Shown: positions 27,579 to 38,552, counted from the first letter of the stretch. The stretch: 64,000 nucleotides of DNA from Gordonia lacunae (GCF_002149015.1 NZ_NGFO01000024.1:1-64000); one strand, 5' to 3'. Notes: generated from the sequence alone by a model not told the origin. Made by a program: numbers and translations.

Positions 27579-28544
27579 TCAGGTCATGCGCGCGGCTCCC
27601 GACAGTTCGGTCACCCGGACGCCGGGAAGGTCGAGATGGTCGGGAGTCGGGGCCTGGGTGCCCGCTAACGAGGCGGCCGCGGCGCCGTAGGCCACCGCCG
27701 ACCGGAGGCAGTCCGCGGGCGAGGCCCCCGTGCTCTGGGCGATGAGGAAGCCGGCGAGCGAGGAGTCGCCGGCGCCGACGGTGCTGCGCGGCACGATCGG
27801 CGGGGGTGTCGCCGACCAGACGCCCGATGCGGTGACCAGGACGGCGCCGGCGGCGCCGAGTGTGGCCAGGACGTTGCCGCCGATCTGATCCGCGATCGAG
27901 GTCGCGGCCTCGACCACGGGTTCGAGGTCGTTGCGCGACAGGGCTTCCCGGAGCGTGGCCGGGTCGGCGCCGGTCAGTTCGGCGAGTTCGTCCTCGTTGG
28001 GTTTGATCAGGTCGACGCGACCGGCGACGGTGGCCCGGAGCGGGGCGCCGGACGTGTCCACCGCGACGCGGCACCCGGCCAGGACGAGGTCGTCGGCGAT
28101 CGCGCGGTACCAGTCGTCGGGCACGCCGGGCGGGAGGGAGCCGCAGAGGGTGACCCACTGGGCGGAGGCGGCGTGCGCCCGGATGAGTTCGACGAGCGCA
28201 TCGCGATCCCGCGCGGTCAGCGCGACACCCGGAGCGTTGATCTTGGTGGTCGTGCCGTCCGACTCGGCGATGGTGATGTTGGAGCGGACCTCGCCGTCGA
28301 CGGGCACGGCGTCGTAGGGGAGTCCGAGCTCGTCGAGTGCGGTCCGCAGCGGGTCGCCCGTCCGCGCGGGGAGCAGGGCTCGGGTGGACAGGCCGGCGGC
28401 CGCGACGACGCGGGCCACGTTGACGCCCTTGCCGCCGGGTTCGGTGCGGACCGTACCGGCGCGCTGCACCTCGCCGCGTGCCAGCGGTGCGCCGAGCTCG
28501 AGGGTGCGGTCGAGGCTGGGGTTCGCGGTGACGGTGACGATCAT
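27579..28544 (-). CDS. fruK: 1-phosphofructokinase
   Basis: PfkB-family kinase that turns fructose 1-phosphate into fructose 1,6-bisphosphate, 321 residues. The N-terminus MIVTVTANPSLDRTLEL, the GGKGVNVARV sugar-binding motif (about 38-47) and the catalytic GAGDS motif (base D260) are canonical. The start overlaps the fruR stop by 4 nt (ATGA), so translation is coupled to the regulator; the product of FruA is its substrate. Confidence 0.96.
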   Translation of the reverse strand: MIVTVTANPSLDRTLELGAPLARGEVQRAGTVRTEPGGKGVNVARVVAAAGLSTRALLPARTGDPLRTALDELGLPYDAVPVDGEVRSNITIAESDGTTTKINAPGVALTARDRDALVELIRAHAASAQWVTLCGSLPPGVPDDWYRAIADDLVLAGCRVAVDTSGAPLRATVAGRVDLIKPNEDELAELTGADPATLREALSRNDLEPVVEAATSIADQIGGNVLATLGAAGAVLVTASGVWSATPPPIVPRSTVGAGDSSLAGFLIAQSTGASPADCLRSAVAYGAAAASLAGTQAPTPDHLDLPGVRVTELSGAARMT

Positions 28545-29311
28545 GCGATCACGACCTCGACGCCGCGCGCGGACAGTGCCGCCGAGAAGGCCGGGTCTAT
28601 CCCGGAGTCGGTGATGAGGACGTCGACGTCGTCGATTCCGGCGAAGGAGGAGAGGTCTTCGCGATCCATCTTCGAGCTGTCGGCGAGGACCACGACGCGT
28701 TGCGCGGCCGCGACCATCGCCGCTTTCACCGCCGCCTCGTCGGGATCGGGAGTCGACAGCCCATGAGATTCGCTCAGACCGTTGGTGCCGAGGAACGCGG
28801 TGGTGACCCGCAGGCGGCGGAGCGCGTCCACCGTCTCGACGCCCACCGTGGCCTGGGTGAGACCACGGACGCGTCCGCCGAGCGCATGGAGCCCGTCGGG
28901 GTGGGTGCCGGCCAGCAGGCCGGCGATGGGCAGGCTGTTGGTGAACAGGGTGAGCCTCCGATCGGGCGCGGTCGCCTCGGCGGCGCGGTAGGTCGTGGTG
29001 CCGGCGTCGAAGAGCACGGAACCGCCGTCCGGCGGCAGGAAACGGATCGCCGCCCGGCCGATCGCCGTCTTCTGTTCGATCTGGCTCGACTCGCGCTCGT
29101 CGATGCCGAGCTCGCCCAGGGCGCGCATGACCTCGGCGCGCACGGCACCGCCGTGGACTCGCTGCAGATGTCCGGCACGCTCCAGGACGGCGAGGTCTCG
29201 ACGGACGGTCTCGCTCGTGACGTCGAACTTCTCGGCGAGCGCGGCCACCGACGCCCGCCCGGCGACGCGCACCTCGTCGACGATCGCCTGTTGTCTCTCC
29301 TCGGCGTACAC
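28541..29311 (-). CDS. fruR: DeoR-family regulator FruR
   Basis: DeoR-type repressor of about 256 residues: N-terminal winged helix (YAEERQQAIVDEVR, then VTSETVRRDLAVLE) and a C-terminal sugar-phosphate sensing domain with the FDAGTTT and FLGTNGLS motifs. Fructose 1-phosphate or a related ester is the usual effector. GTG 29311 (GGAG 7 nt upstream) is preferred over GTG 29338 because DeoR proteins normally start right at the YAEERQ helix. First gene of fruR-fruK-fruA; it probably also controls the divergent ptsI promoter. Confidence 0.9.
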   Translation of the reverse strand: MYAEERQQAIVDEVRVAGRASVAALAEKFDVTSETVRRDLAVLERAGHLQRVHGGAVRAEVMRALGELGIDERESSQIEQKTAIGRAAIRFLPPDGGSVLFDAGTTTYRAAEATAPDRRLTLFTNSLPIAGLLAGTHPDGLHALGGRVRGLTQATVGVETVDALRRLRVTTAFLGTNGLSESHGLSTPDPDEAAVKAAMVAAAQRVVVLADSSKMDREDLSSFAGIDDVDVLITDSGIDPAFSAALSARGVEVVIA

Positions 29312-29377
29312 ACCGCTCCGATCTCCGGTTCCGACCACCCCGCTTGTTGAGGCGTGTGGGATTGCATGTTGTAGTAA

Positions 29378-29403
29378 TTGTGTTTACGCCTGTTTGTGTT
29401 GAC
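29378..29403 (+). promoter_or_regulatory. Direct-repeat operator candidate in the fruR-ptsI gap
   Basis: TTGTGTTTAC (29378-29387) and TTGTGTTGAC (29394-29403) are 16 nt apart start to start; the second copy overlaps the ptsI -35. The placement suits repression by FruR, but the DeoR site of this group is not fixed. Confidence 0.45.
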
Positions 29404-29426
29404 AAGTCAAGCACTTTTTGTAACGG
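29399..29426 (+). promoter_or_regulatory. ptsI promoter
   Basis: A perfect -35 TTGACA (29399-29404), a 16-nt spacer and TAACGG (29421-29426). Transcription should start near 29432, about 30 nt before the ATG. Confidence 0.6.
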
Positions 29427-29460
29427 TGGTCACATCGGTAGTCGAGTGAGAGGCAAGACG

Positions 29461-31170
29461 ATGGCGCAGATCCTGACAGGGACCCCGGTGGTCGGCGGAC
29501 TGGCCCACGGTCCCGCGCTGTGGCCGGGCGGACGACCCGATCACTCACCGGAGAAGCTCGGCGTCGGCGTGGAGATCCCCGAGGAGCGTCGTGCCGACGA
29601 GGTGACACGCTTCGCCACGGCGGCCGGCGCCGTCGCCTCGCGACTGCGTACGCGCGCCTCCCAGAACACCGGGGTGACCGCGGAGGTGCTCGCGGCGACT
29701 GCGGGACTCGCCGAGGACCGGGGGTGGATCGGGGCCGCGAGCGCGCTCATCACCAAGGGCGCCACGGCCGAGGCCGCTGCCGTCGCCGCGACCGATCAGT
29801 TCGCGGCGGTGTTCGCCAAACTCGGCGGGTTGATGGCCGAGCGGGTCACCGATCTGAACGATGTTCGCGACCGCGTGCTCGCCGAACTGCTCGGTCTACC
29901 CGAACCGGGCGTGCCGACACCGCAGGTGCCCTCGGTGCTGCTCGCCGACGACCTAGCGCCCGCCGACACCGCCGGCCTCGACCCGACGACCACGATCGCG
30001 CTCGTCACCCGGCTGGGTGGGCCGACCAGCCACACCGCGATCATCGCCCGGCAACTGGGGATTCCGTGTGTGGTGGCCGTGGCCGATCTCGACGAGATCG
30101 GTCCCGGCACAACGGTTCTCGTCGATGGGACGACCGGCCGGGTCGAGGTGGAGCCTGACGCGGAGACGGCGCGGGCGCGAGTCGAGGAGGATCGTCGGCA
30201 CGCCGAGCTCGTCGCCGGGTGGACGGGTCCGGGGCAGACCGCCGACGGCATCGCCGTCTCGGTGCTCGCCAATGTCGCCGACGGATCGTCGGCGCGGGCC
30301 GCCGCCGGGCACCCGGTCGAGGGCGTCGGACTCTTCCGCACCGAACTCGCCTTCCTCGAACGTGCCGACGAACCGTCGGTGGACGAACAGGCGGCGATCT
30401 ACCGCGAGGTACTCGATGCCTTCGACGGCCAGAAGGTGGTGATCCGTACCCTCGACGCCGGCTCGGACAAACCCCTCCGGTTCGTGACCCACCCCGACGA
30501 GTCCAATCCCGCGCTCGGTGTCCGTGGGGATCGAATCGCCCTGGCGCATCCCGAGATCCGCGCTCATCAGCTCGACGCGATCGCGCGTGCCGCCGCGGAT
30601 TCCGACGTCGCGCCGTGGGTCATGGCGCCGATGATCGCCTCGCCGGCCGAGGCGCGCGCCTTCGCCGCGGAGGTTCGCGGACGGGGCCTCGTCGCCGGGG
30701 TCATGATCGAGGTGCCCGCGGCGGCGATCCTGGCCGAGGCCGTGCTCGCCGAGGTGGACTTCGTGTCCATCGGCACCAACGATCTGACGCAGTACACGAT
30801 GGCGGCCGATCGGATGTCGGCCGACCTCGCCGGACTGACCGACCCGTGGCAGCCCGCCGTGCTGAGCCTGATCGCGGGTGTCGCCGCGGCGGGTGTCCGT
30901 CAGGGGAAGCCGGTCGGGGTGTGCGGTGAGGCGGCCGCCGATCCGAATCTCGCCTGCGTGCTCGTCGGTCTCGGGGTGACGTCGCTGTCCAGCGCGCCGG
31001 CCGCGGCCGCTGCGGTGGGCGCCCGGCTCGGCGAGGTGACCGCGCAGGACTGCCGCGCTGCTGCCGACGCCGCCCTGGCCACGTCCGATCCCGCCGCGGC
31101 GCGGGAAGCCGCCGCGGCGGTGCTCGACCGTTCGGTCGGTGGAGAGGTCAGACTCGCCGCATCACGGTGA
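29461..31170 (+). CDS. ptsI: PTS enzyme I
   Basis: Phosphoenolpyruvate-protein phosphotransferase that starts the PTS relay, 569 residues. The phospho-His is H191 in [18 protein letters not shown]-binding residues lie in the C-terminal barrel, with [10 protein letters not shown] and [15 protein letters not shown] and the active-site Cys C488 in [14 protein letters not shown] 29461 has a weak AGAGG upstream. Divergent from fruR; it supplies phosphate to HPr and FruA encoded on the other strand. Its 3' end overlaps the lexA 3' end by 23 nt. Confidence 0.96.
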   Translation: MAQILTGTPVVGGLAHGPALWPGGRPDHSPEKLGVGVEIPEERRADEVTRFATAAGAVASRLRTRASQNTGVTAEVLAATAGLAEDRGWIGAASALITKGATAEAAAVAATDQFAAVFAKLGGLMAERVTDLNDVRDRVLAELLGLPEPGVPTPQVPSVLLADDLAPADTAGLDPTTTIALVTRLGGPTSHTAIIARQLGIPCVVAVADLDEIGPGTTVLVDGTTGRVEVEPDAETARARVEEDRRHAELVAGWTGPGQTADGIAVSVLANVADGSSARAAAGHPVEGVGLFRTELAFLERADEPSVDEQAAIYREVLDAFDGQKVVIRTLDAGSDKPLRFVTHPDESNPALGVRGDRIALAHPEIRAHQLDAIARAAADSDVAPWVMAPMIASPAEARAFAAEVRGRGLVAGVMIEVPAAAILAEAVLAEVDFVSIGTNDLTQYTMAADRMSADLAGLTDPWQPAVLSLIAGVAAAGVRQGKPVGVCGEAAADPNLACVLVGLGVTSLSSAPAAAAAVGARLGEVTAQDCRAAADAALATSDPAAAREAAAAVLDRSVGGEVRLAASR

Positions 31171-31852
31171 CGACCTTGCCGAGGATCACGGCGTCGTTGC
31201 CCGGGATCGGGTCGAACAGCTCGTTGTGCGGCATCAGCCACACATTGGCGCCCTGACGCTTGAAGGTCTTCACGGTGGCCTCGCCGTCGATCATCGCCGC
31301 GACGATGTCGCCGTTGTCGGCGACGTTCTGCTGCCGCACGACGACCCAGTCGCCGTCGCAGATGGCGGCATCGATCATCGACTCGCCCACGACGCGCAGC
31401 AGGAAGAGCGAACCCTCGCCGACCAGCTCGCGGGGAAGTGGGAACACGTCCTCAACGGCCTCCTCGGCCAGGATCGGACCACCCGCCGCGATCCGCCCGA
31501 GGACGGGCACGAAGGTCGGCTCGGGCAGCTGGCCGGCCGACGGGGTCTCCGGCGAGGGCGATTCGCTCGGGGCGATGTTGACCGCACGCGGCCGGTTGGC
31601 GTCCCGCTTGAGCAGGCCCTTGCGCTCGAGGGTCCGTAGCTGGTGGGCGACCGATGATGTCGACGCCAGGCCGACCTCGTCGCCGATCTCCCGGATGCTC
31701 GGCGGGTAGCCGCGCTCGCGTACCGAGCGGCGGATCACTTCCAGGACCCCGAGCTGTCGCGGGGTGAGTGAGGCCTCGGCGGCGGCGACGTCGATCGGGG
31801 CCTCGTCGTCGGCTCCCCGCGCTCGGCCGCGCCTATCGCCGGTGTCACTCAT
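31148..31852 (-). CDS. lexA: SOS repressor LexA
   Basis: Repressor of DNA-damage genes, 234 residues. Winged helix at 29-92 ([38 protein letters not shown]). Autocleavage site A123-G124 in RIAAGGPI, with catalytic S158 (GESMID) and K195 (TVKTFK). A 22-residue linker separates the domains. GAGAGGAACC precedes the ATG. Two SOS boxes lie in the 251-nt gap to the divergent LysM gene. Counterpart of Rv2720; convergent overlap with ptsI. Confidence 0.98.
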   Translation of the reverse strand: MSDTGDRRGRARGADDEAPIDVAAAEASLTPRQLGVLEVIRRSVRERGYPPSIREIGDEVGLASTSSVAHQLRTLERKGLLKRDANRPRAVNIAPSESPSPETPSAGQLPEPTFVPVLGRIAAGGPILAEEAVEDVFPLPRELVGEGSLFLLRVVGESMIDAAICDGDWVVVRQQNVADNGDIVAAMIDGEATVKTFKRQGANVWLMPHNELFDPIPGNDAVILGKVVTVMRRV

Positions 31853-31954
31853 GTTCGGTTCCTCTCGTCTTCGGAACGTGCTGGTAGATGGCCCGTGGGA
31901 TGTCCCGAGGGGATGTTCAGCCGGGTCCGAGCCTAGCGGAGTGCGACCTCCACC

Positions 31955-31970
31955 TCAAACATTTGTTCGA
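31955..31970. promoter_or_regulatory. SOS (LexA) box 1
   Basis: TCAAAC-ATTT-GTTCGA, one mismatch from TCGAAC-N4-GTTCGA. It lies about 103 nt upstream of lexA and 134 nt upstream of the LysM gene. Confidence 0.82.
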
Positions 31971-32023
31971 TGTGTCGCGGGACTTTGTCGGTGCGCCGTG
32001 CTACAAATTCGAACATCAGTGCA

Positions 32024-32039
32024 TCGAACATCTGATCGA
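32024..32039. promoter_or_regulatory. SOS (LexA) box 2
   Basis: TCGAAC-ATCT-GATCGA, one mismatch from consensus, 65 nt before the LysM gene start. Extra TCGAA half-sites flank it at 32009 and 32042. Confidence 0.7.
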
Positions 32040-32103
32040 AGTTCGAACACCGACCGCCACACCCGAACACCAGAAGATCCGCACCGAACACCCGGAGGGC
32101 ACC

Positions 32104-32643
32104 ATGCGCACCGCCACTCTCGTCGCTCCCGTCCGTACCGACCGTCCCGACACCATCCGGGCGCGCACCGACCGCGCCGACCGTGTCCGGACCCGGACCC
32201 CGCTGTCCGACGGCTCCCGCCCCGTCGACAACCGGCCGGCAGGCAACCGTCCGGTGGGCGGGTCACCGCTGACGCCACGTGTCGGCGGCACGCACTGTGG
32301 TTCCGCGGTGGGCGTGCGGGGCCGGGGGCCGGTCGGCCCGGAGGCGGCCGTGTTCCGTCGCCGTCGCCGCGCGGCGATCGCGGTCCTCGCCGGCGTCGGG
32401 CTCGCCTTCGTGGTGTGGGTGTTCGGTGTCGTCGGTCAGAACTATTCGGACTCGATGACGCCCGCCGCGGTGAGCGCGGAGGTCGTCCACGTGCGCGCCG
32501 GGGAGTCGCTCAGCTCGATCGCCGGCCGGGTGGCGCCCGAGATGCCTCGTGAGGTCGTGATCGACGAGATCGTCGCGATGAACGATCTGCCGTCGAGTGC
32601 GCTGCAGGTGGGTCAGCCCCTGCTCACCCCCCGGTACCGCTGA
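32104..32643 (+). CDS. LysM membrane protein, SOS cell-division suppressor type
   Basis: A 179-residue single-span protein: cytoplasmic Arg/Asp/Pro-rich tail (1-88), transmembrane helix 91-111, and an extracytoplasmic LysM domain (about 127-175, VVHVRAGESLSSIAGR...MNDLPSSALQVGQPLL). Size, topology and divergence from lexA match Rv2719c and the YneA/DivS proteins that delay septation after DNA damage. SOS boxes upstream support damage induction. GGAGG is 5-6 nt before ATG 32104. Division inhibition is inferred from relatives. Confidence 0.88.
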   Translation: MRTATLVAPVRTDRPDTIRARTDRADRVRTRTPLSDGSRPVDNRPAGNRPVGGSPLTPRVGGTHCGSAVGVRGRGPVGPEAAVFRRRRRAAIAVLAGVGLAFVVWVFGVVGQNYSDSMTPAAVSAEVVHVRAGESLSSIAGRVAPEMPREVVIDEIVAMNDLPSSALQVGQPLLTPRYR

Positions 32644-32742
32644 GGCCGGGCGGTATCCTCGATGGCACAGGGGCCGGCCGAGAAGCGGCGGGGCGCACGG
32701 TTTCGGTGCGTTCCAGCGTCCCGCGACCTGCGTGAGGACACG

Positions 32743-33252
32743 ATGCGCTGCCCCTTCTGCAAGAACGACGACACCAAGGTCATCGACTCGCGTGTCGCAG
32801 ATGAAGGGCAGGCCATTCGACGGCGTCGCTCGTGTGTCGAGTGCGGGCGCCGATTCTCCACGGTGGAGAGCGCCGTTCTCGCCGTGGTCAAACGCAACGG
32901 TGTCACCGAGCCGTTCAGTCGCGAGAAGGTGATGCGCGGTGTGCGTCGCGCCTGTCAGGGCCGGCATGTCGCCGAAGACGCACTCGCGCAACTGGCCCAG
33001 CAGGTCGAGGACACCGTGCGGGCCAGCGGATCGGCGGAGATCCCCAGCAACGAGGTAGGTCTCGCGATCCTGGGGCCGCTGCGTGATCTCGACGAAGTGG
33101 CATACCTGCGGTTCGCCTCGGTGTACCGGTCATTCGACTCGGTCGAGGACTTCCAGCGCGAGATCGACGACCTGAAGTCGTCGGCGTCCGCGGGCGGGCG
33201 TGCGGAAACCGCTGCCGATCCCGTCTCAGCCGAGTCGGTCCAGAGCTCGTAG
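32743..33252 (+). CDS. nrdR: Transcriptional repressor NrdR
   Basis: ATP/dATP-sensing repressor of ribonucleotide reductase genes, 169 residues. Zinc ribbon cysteines C3, C6, C31, C34; ATP-cone from about 46 to 136 ([19 protein letters not shown] core). The C-terminal 20 residues are an Ala/Ser-rich tail. ATG 32743 gives the invariant MRCPFC start; an in-frame ATG at 32662 would add a non-conserved Arg-rich leader. TATCCT near 32652 is a possible -10. The 3' end overlaps hrpA by 27 nt on the opposite strand. Counterpart of Rv2718c. Confidence 0.95.
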   Translation: MRCPFCKNDDTKVIDSRVADEGQAIRRRRSCVECGRRFSTVESAVLAVVKRNGVTEPFSREKVMRGVRRACQGRHVAEDALAQLAQQVEDTVRASGSAEIPSNEVGLAILGPLRDLDEVAYLRFASVYRSFDSVEDFQREIDDLKSSASAGGRAETAADPVSAESVQSS

Positions 33253-36200
33253 GACGCGCTTCTCCGACACGGGGAACGCGGTACCGAGACGCTCGGCGAA
33301 CAGCCCCACCCGTAGTTCCTCCACGAGCCACTGCGCTTCGTCGTCCACGCGCGCCCGGCGGTGCTCCGGCACCTGTTCCAGCCGTTGGGCCCACCGCTCG
33401 ACGACGCGATCGAGGACCGCCACACCGGCCTGGTCGCGCGCGGCAGAAGCGGGCAGCGCTTCGAGACGGGATCGGGCTGCATCGAGATACCGAGGCAGGT
33501 TCTGCAGGTGCCGCTGCGCGGTGGCCGCCACGAAGCCGTCGAACACGAGGTGGTCGATCTGCTCGGCGACGTCGTCGGCGGCCAGCGATCCGGCGTGGCG
33601 GTCGATCGCCGCCCGGACCGGCGCCAGCCGTTCGAGCGCCGCGACGGCGAGCGAGAAGTAGTCCGGTGCGGCCTCGGCGACGCGTGGCCTGATCCGCTCG
33701 AGGAACGCCGAAAAGGCCTGCGGCGAGCGAACAGCCGCCAACTCGGCGTCGGCGACACCGTCGAGGGCGTCCCGGATGGCCCGTCGCGTGCAGTCGGCGA
33801 GCAGCGCCTCGATGTCCGCATACGGGCTCTGGCTGAGGGCGAGTCGTTCGGCGGGACCGAGTGATCCGGCGACCCGTTTGGACAGCGGGGGAATCGCCAG
33901 GTCGAGCAGGGCGTCGATCCCGCGACGGCGGAGGCGCTCGCGGGTCTCGGTGGAGGCCGCGTCCACGACGATCACGCCACGGGGGCGGCCCTTCTCATCG
34001 GAGACCGCGTCGATCGTCGGGTAGCGGGTGAGCCGCTGCCCTGCGACGTCGACCGTCGTCTGCTCGGGGAGCGTACCGATCCCGTCGGCGGTCCAGGTCC
34101 GGTACAACGTACGCGTCACCGTCTTCGGCGCCGCGGGCACGCCCTTCTGCTGGAGTTCGGACAACGAGTCGGCGCGGGCGATGATCCGTCCGGTGTCGTC
34201 GGCGACCGCGAAGTGCATCCGGAGGTGAGCCGGCACCCGGTCGGTGTCGAAATCTGCTGCGGTGACCCTCATCCCGGTGATCGCCGACAGTTCGCGGGCC
34301 AAGCCGGCGGCGAGGGGCTCCGCGCGCGGGGTGAGCCGGCCGAGAGCGAGCTCGGCGAACCGCTGCGCGGGGGACATGCTCTTGCGGAGCTGTTTCGGCA
34401 GGGACTTGACCAGGGCGGTGGCCAGTTCGACACGCATACCCGGGACCGACCAGTCGAAGCCGGCCGGTCGGACATGGGGGAGAAGGGCCTGTGGGATCAC
34501 GACCGTGACCCCGTCGTCGGATGCGCCGGGTTCGAAGCGGTAGCGGAGTTCGAGTCGGGTGTCGCCCTGCTGCCAGGCGCCGGGGTAGTCCGTGGGCGCC
34601 ACCTCGGTGCCGCCGGTGACATCCTCGGGACGCAGATCGAGCAGATCGGGTTCGGCCCGGCGAGCCTTCTTCCACCAGGTGTCGAAGTGGCGTGCCGAGG
34701 TGACGTCCGGCGGCAGGCGCCGGTCGTAGAACTCGAAGAGCTGATCCTCGGTGATCACGAGTCCGCGGGTGCGCGTGCGGTTCTCGACATCGGAGGCGGC
34801 GTCGAGGAGCGCGCGGTTGCGCTCGAAGAACGCGTGCTGCGTACGCCAGTCGCCCTCGACGAGAGCGTGCCGGATGAACAGTTCGCGTGCGACGACCGGG
34901 TCGATGGGTCCGTAGTCGACGCGCCGCCGTGCGACGAGGGGAACGCCGTAGAGGGTGACCCGCTCGTAGGCCATGGCGGCCCCGCGTCGGGCCGACCAGT
35001 GCGGCTCGCTGTGGGTGCGCCTGACGAGGTCGCCGGCGAGGCGCTCGGCCCACAGCGGATCGATCCCGGCGACGGTGTGCGCGAAGAGTCGTGACGTCTC
35101 CAGCACCTCGGCGGCCATGATGAACGCGGGCGGCTTCTTGGCGAGCGGCGAGGCCGGGAAGATCAGCAGCGTCGTGTTGCGCGCGCCGGTGAACTCACGC
35201 CCCTCGGTGTTGCGGGCGGCGATGTTGCTCAGCAGACCGGACAGGATGGCCCGGTGGACCGCGTCGGGGTCGAGTTCGGTGGGGGCCACCGACCAGTCGA
35301 GGTCCTTGACGATCTCGGTCAGCTGCCGATGGAGGTCCTGCCATTCGCGGATCCGCAGGAAGTGCAGGTACTCGCGCTCGCACATCCGGCGAAATGCGCT
35401 GCCGGACAATGCCGTGCGCTGTTCGCCGAGATAGCGCCACAACTCCACGTAGGACAGGAAGTCCGACTGGGCGACGACGAAGCGCCGGTGCTGGGCGTCG
35501 GCGGCCTCTCGGTGTTCGGCCGGCCGTTCCCGGGGGTCGGGGAGCGACATCGCCGCGGCGATGACGAGAAGGTGGTCGAGACAGCCCAGCTCGTGTCCGG
35601 CGATGAGCATCCGGGCCACCCGCGGATCGACCGGAATCCGCGACATCGAGCGGCCGGTCGGGGTGAGCCGCGGCGGGCCGCCTTCGCGCGGGACGGTGAT
35701 GGCGCCGAGTTCGGTGAGGACCCCCATGCCGTCGCGGATGGCCCGGTCGTCGGGCGGCTGGACGAACGGGAAGTCGGCGATCTCGCCGAGCTTGAGCGAG
35801 GTCATCTGCAGGATGACGGCGGCCAGATTGGTGCGCAGGATCTCGGGATCGGTGAAGGCCGGCCGGGACTCGAAGTCGTTCTCGCTGTAGAGGCGGATGC
35901 AGACACCCGGCGCGACGCGACCGCATCGGCCGGCGCGCTGGCGGGCGCTGGCCTGGGAGACGGGCTCGATGGGCAGGCGGTTGACCTTCGTCCGGGTCGA
36001 GTACCGGCTGATCCGCGCGGTGCCGGTGTCGATGACATACCGGATGCCGGGCACCGTGACCGAGGTCTCGGCCACGTTGGTCGCGAGCACGATCCGGCGC
36101 CCGTCGGAGGGGGAGAAGACCTTCTGCTGTTCGGCGATCGACAGCCGCGCGTAGAGCGGCACGATCTCGGCGCCGGGACCCCTGCCGCCGCCGGTTCGGC

Positions 36201-37215
36201 GACGCAGCGCGTCTGCGGTCTCCCGGATGTCGCGTTCGGTCGGCAGGAAGACCAGGATGTCGCCGCGGCCACCGGCCCACAGTTCGTCGACGGCGGCGTC
36301 GATGCCCTGGATCTGGTCGAGGTCGGCATGCTCGCCGCCACCGGCGTCGTCCCCGTCGTCCGGGCGCTCCTGCAGGCTCAGCGGCCGGTATCGGATCTCG
36401 ACCGGATAGGTGCGGCCCGACACCTCGATGACCGGGACCGACGTCTCCGGGGTACTGAAATGCCGTGCGAACCGGGCCGGTTCGATCGTCGCCGAGGTGA
36501 TGATGACCTTGAGATCGGGTCGTCGGGGCAGCAACCGGCGCAGGTACCCGAGGATGAAGTCGATGTTGAGGCTGCGCTCGTGCGCTTCGTCGATGATGAG
36601 GGTGTCGTAGCGGCGCAACATCGGGTCGGTGGCGATCTCGCGCAGCAGGATGCCGTCGGTCATGACCCGGACGAGGGTGTCGGCGCCGGACCGGTCGGTG
36701 AACCGGACCGAGTAGCCGACCGCGTCGCCGAGTTCGGTGTCGGTCTCGTCGGCGATGCGCTTGGCGACCGAACTCGCGGCGATCCGCCGGGGCTGGGTGT
36801 GGCCGATCGACCCGCGGACGCCCCGGCCGAGCTCGAGGCAGATCTTCGGGAGCTGCGTGGTCTTGCCCGAGCCGGTCTCGCCCGCGATGACCACGACCTG
36901 GTGGTCCCGGATCGCCTCGGCGATCTCGTCCCGGGCTGCGGAGACGGGCAGGTCGTCGGGAAAACGCAGAGTCGGGACGCTCGCGCGCCGCCGGTCGAGA
37001 CGTGCGCGTGCCTTGTCGATGTCGGCGACGAGCTGCTGCCATTTCGCGGCGTCGGGGCGCGCCGAGAGCCGGTCGATGCGACGCCGCAACCGGTCGGCGT
37101 CGACGAGGCCCACGTCGTCGAGTGCGCCGAGGAGGTCCGAGCGGGTGACGCGCGATGCGCCTGTGGACGGGGCACCTCCCGGGGACGGAGAGGGTGAGGA
37201 AGACGGGGCCGGCAT
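33226..37215 (-). CDS. hrpA: ATP-dependent RNA helicase HrpA
   Basis: Large DEAH-box helicase of 1329 residues. An 80-residue HrpA-specific N-terminal part precedes the motor: Walker A GETGSGKT (112-119), DEAH box (209-212), SAT motif TSATIE, and motif [10 protein letters not shown]. The HA2/winged-helix and OB domains follow, and the long C-terminal DUF3418 region typical of HrpA completes the full-length protein. Roles include fimbrial mRNA processing in E. coli and rescue of collided ribosomes. GGAGGGATC precedes the ATG. Divergent from the aminotransferase gene. Confidence 0.95.
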   Translation of the reverse strand: MPAPSSSPSPSPGGAPSTGASRVTRSDLLGALDDVGLVDADRLRRRIDRLSARPDAAKWQQLVADIDKARARLDRRRASVPTLRFPDDLPVSAARDEIAEAIRDHQVVVIAGETGSGKTTQLPKICLELGRGVRGSIGHTQPRRIAASSVAKRIADETDTELGDAVGYSVRFTDRSGADTLVRVMTDGILLREIATDPMLRRYDTLIIDEAHERSLNIDFILGYLRRLLPRRPDLKVIITSATIEPARFARHFSTPETSVPVIEVSGRTYPVEIRYRPLSLQERPDDGDDAGGGEHADLDQIQGIDAAVDELWAGGRGDILVFLPTERDIRETADALRRRTGGGRGPGAEIVPLYARLSIAEQQKVFSPSDGRRIVLATNVAETSVTVPGIRYVIDTGTARISRYSTRTKVNRLPIEPVSQASARQRAGRCGRVAPGVCIRLYSENDFESRPAFTDPEILRTNLAAVILQMTSLKLGEIADFPFVQPPDDRAIRDGMGVLTELGAITVPREGGPPRLTPTGRSMSRIPVDPRVARMLIAGHELGCLDHLLVIAAAMSLPDPRERPAEHREAADAQHRRFVVAQSDFLSYVELWRYLGEQRTALSGSAFRRMCEREYLHFLRIREWQDLHRQLTEIVKDLDWSVAPTELDPDAVHRAILSGLLSNIAARNTEGREFTGARNTTLLIFPASPLAKKPPAFIMAAEVLETSRLFAHTVAGIDPLWAERLAGDLVRRTHSEPHWSARRGAAMAYERVTLYGVPLVARRRVDYGPIDPVVARELFIRHALVEGDWRTQHAFFERNRALLDAASDVENRTRTRGLVITEDQLFEFYDRRLPPDVTSARHFDTWWKKARRAEPDLLDLRPEDVTGGTEVAPTDYPGAWQQGDTRLELRYRFEPGASDDGVTVVIPQALLPHVRPAGFDWSVPGMRVELATALVKSLPKQLRKSMSPAQRFAELALGRLTPRAEPLAAGLARELSAITGMRVTAADFDTDRVPAHLRMHFAVADDTGRIIARADSLSELQQKGVPAAPKTVTRTLYRTWTADGIGTLPEQTTVDVAGQRLTRYPTIDAVSDEKGRPRGVIVVDAASTETRERLRRRGIDALLDLAIPPLSKRVAGSLGPAERLALSQSPYADIEALLADCTRRAIRDALDGVADAELAAVRSPQAFSAFLERIRPRVAEAAPDYFSLAVAALERLAPVRAAIDRHAGSLAADDVAEQIDHLVFDGFVAATAQRHLQNLPRYLDAARSRLEALPASAARDQAGVAVLDRVVERWAQRLEQVPEHRRARVDDEAQWLVEELRVGLFAERLGTAFPVSEKRVLRALDRLG

Positions 37216-37298
37216 GATCCCTCCAGGATATGGGTCGGTGCGGACCGGAGTTCACCCCAGTGGCCGTGCGGGGTGCGCGGACCGGCATCATTGGGGCC

Positions 37299-38552
37299 AT
37301 GGCTGATGGTTCGAGTACCGGAACTCCCGGGTCGCTGTGGCACGGTTTCGCCGACATGGGTGCGGTGACCGCGAGAGGTCCGTTCGTCGTCACCCGGGGC
37401 GAGGGTGCGCGCATCTTCGACCGCGACGGCAAGTCCTATCTCGATGCGACCGCGGGACTCTGGTTCACCAATGTGGGGCATGGGCGCACCGAGATCGCCG
37501 ACGCCGTCGCCCGGCAGCTCGGCTCGCTCGCGCACTACTCGAACTTCGGTGACATCGCGAGCGACGTGACCCTGCAACTCGCCGAGGAGCTCGGCGCGAT
37601 CGCCCCCGTGGCCGGCTCCAAGATCTTCTTCACCTCCGGCGGCAGCGACTCGATCGACACCGCCGTCAAGCTCGCCCGCCGTTATTGGGTGGAGCAGGGA
37701 CGCGAGTCCAAGCGGGTCGTCGTCAGCCGTACCAAGGCCTACCACGGGATGCACGCCGCGGGCACCTCGCTGGCCGGTATCCCGCTGAACCACGACGGGT
37801 ACGGCGAACTCATGCACGACGTCCAGAACGTCGACTGGGACGACGCCAAGAGCCTGCTCGGACTCATCGAACGGGTGGGCGCCGACAACATCGCCGCGTT
37901 CTTCTGCGAACCGATCATCGGCGCCGGCGGCATCTACCTGCCGCCGGAGGGGTACCTCGCCGAGGTGCGGAGCATCTGCCGGGACCACGACATCCTCTTC
38001 GTCGTCGACGAGGTCGTCACCGGCTTCGGCCGCATCGGCGGCGAATCCTGGTTCGCCTCGGCCCGGTTCGGCCTCGAACCGGACATGATCACCACCGCCA
38101 AGGGCCTCACGTCCGGCTATGTCCCGATGGGTGCGGTGTTCATCGCGCCGTGGATCGCCGAGCCGTTCTTCGCCGGCGGCGTGTGGTGGCGGCACGGCTA
38201 CACCTACGGCGGGCACGCGGGTGCGGCCGCCGCCGCCCTGGCCAACCTCGACATCATCCGACGCGAGAACCTCCTCGCCGAGGCGACGCGTCTCGAGGGC
38301 GACCTCGCCTCGGCGCTGTCATCGCTCACCGACCTCGATGCGGTCGCCGAGGTCCGGACCGGTCTGGGTGCGGTCACCGCGGTCCAGCTGGCCGACGCCG
38401 CCACCGCCCCGGCGGTGGTGCGCACGCTGCGCGAGCACGGCGTGAGTACGCGAGCCGCGGGACAAGGGGCGCTGCAGATCTCGCCCGCCTTCGTGATGAC
38501 GACCGCCGAGGTCGGCGAACTCGCCGACCGGATGCGCGCGGCCCTGAGCTGA
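37299..38552 (+). CDS. Class III PLP aminotransferase
   Basis: Fold-type I class III (omega-amino acid/pyruvate) aminotransferase, 417 residues. The PLP lysine is K268 in TTAKGLTSGYVPMG; VVDEVVTGFGR (about 232-242) holds the PLP-pyridine Asp; FFTSGGSDSIDTAVKLARRY binds phosphate (cores FTSGGSDS and AVKLARRYW). ATG 37299 gives MADGSSTGTPGSLW. It could act on beta-alanine, taurine, GABA or diamines; the sequence alone does not decide. Ends before a strong bidirectional terminator. Confidence 0.88.
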   Translation: MADGSSTGTPGSLWHGFADMGAVTARGPFVVTRGEGARIFDRDGKSYLDATAGLWFTNVGHGRTEIADAVARQLGSLAHYSNFGDIASDVTLQLAEELGAIAPVAGSKIFFTSGGSDSIDTAVKLARRYWVEQGRESKRVVVSRTKAYHGMHAAGTSLAGIPLNHDGYGELMHDVQNVDWDDAKSLLGLIERVGADNIAAFFCEPIIGAGGIYLPPEGYLAEVRSICRDHDILFVVDEVVTGFGRIGGESWFASARFGLEPDMITTAKGLTSGYVPMGAVFIAPWIAEPFFAGGVWWRHGYTYGGHAGAAAAALANLDIIRRENLLAEATRLEGDLASALSSLTDLDAVAEVRTGLGAVTAVQLADAATAPAVVRTLREHGVSTRAAGQGALQISPAFVMTTAEVGELADRMRAALS

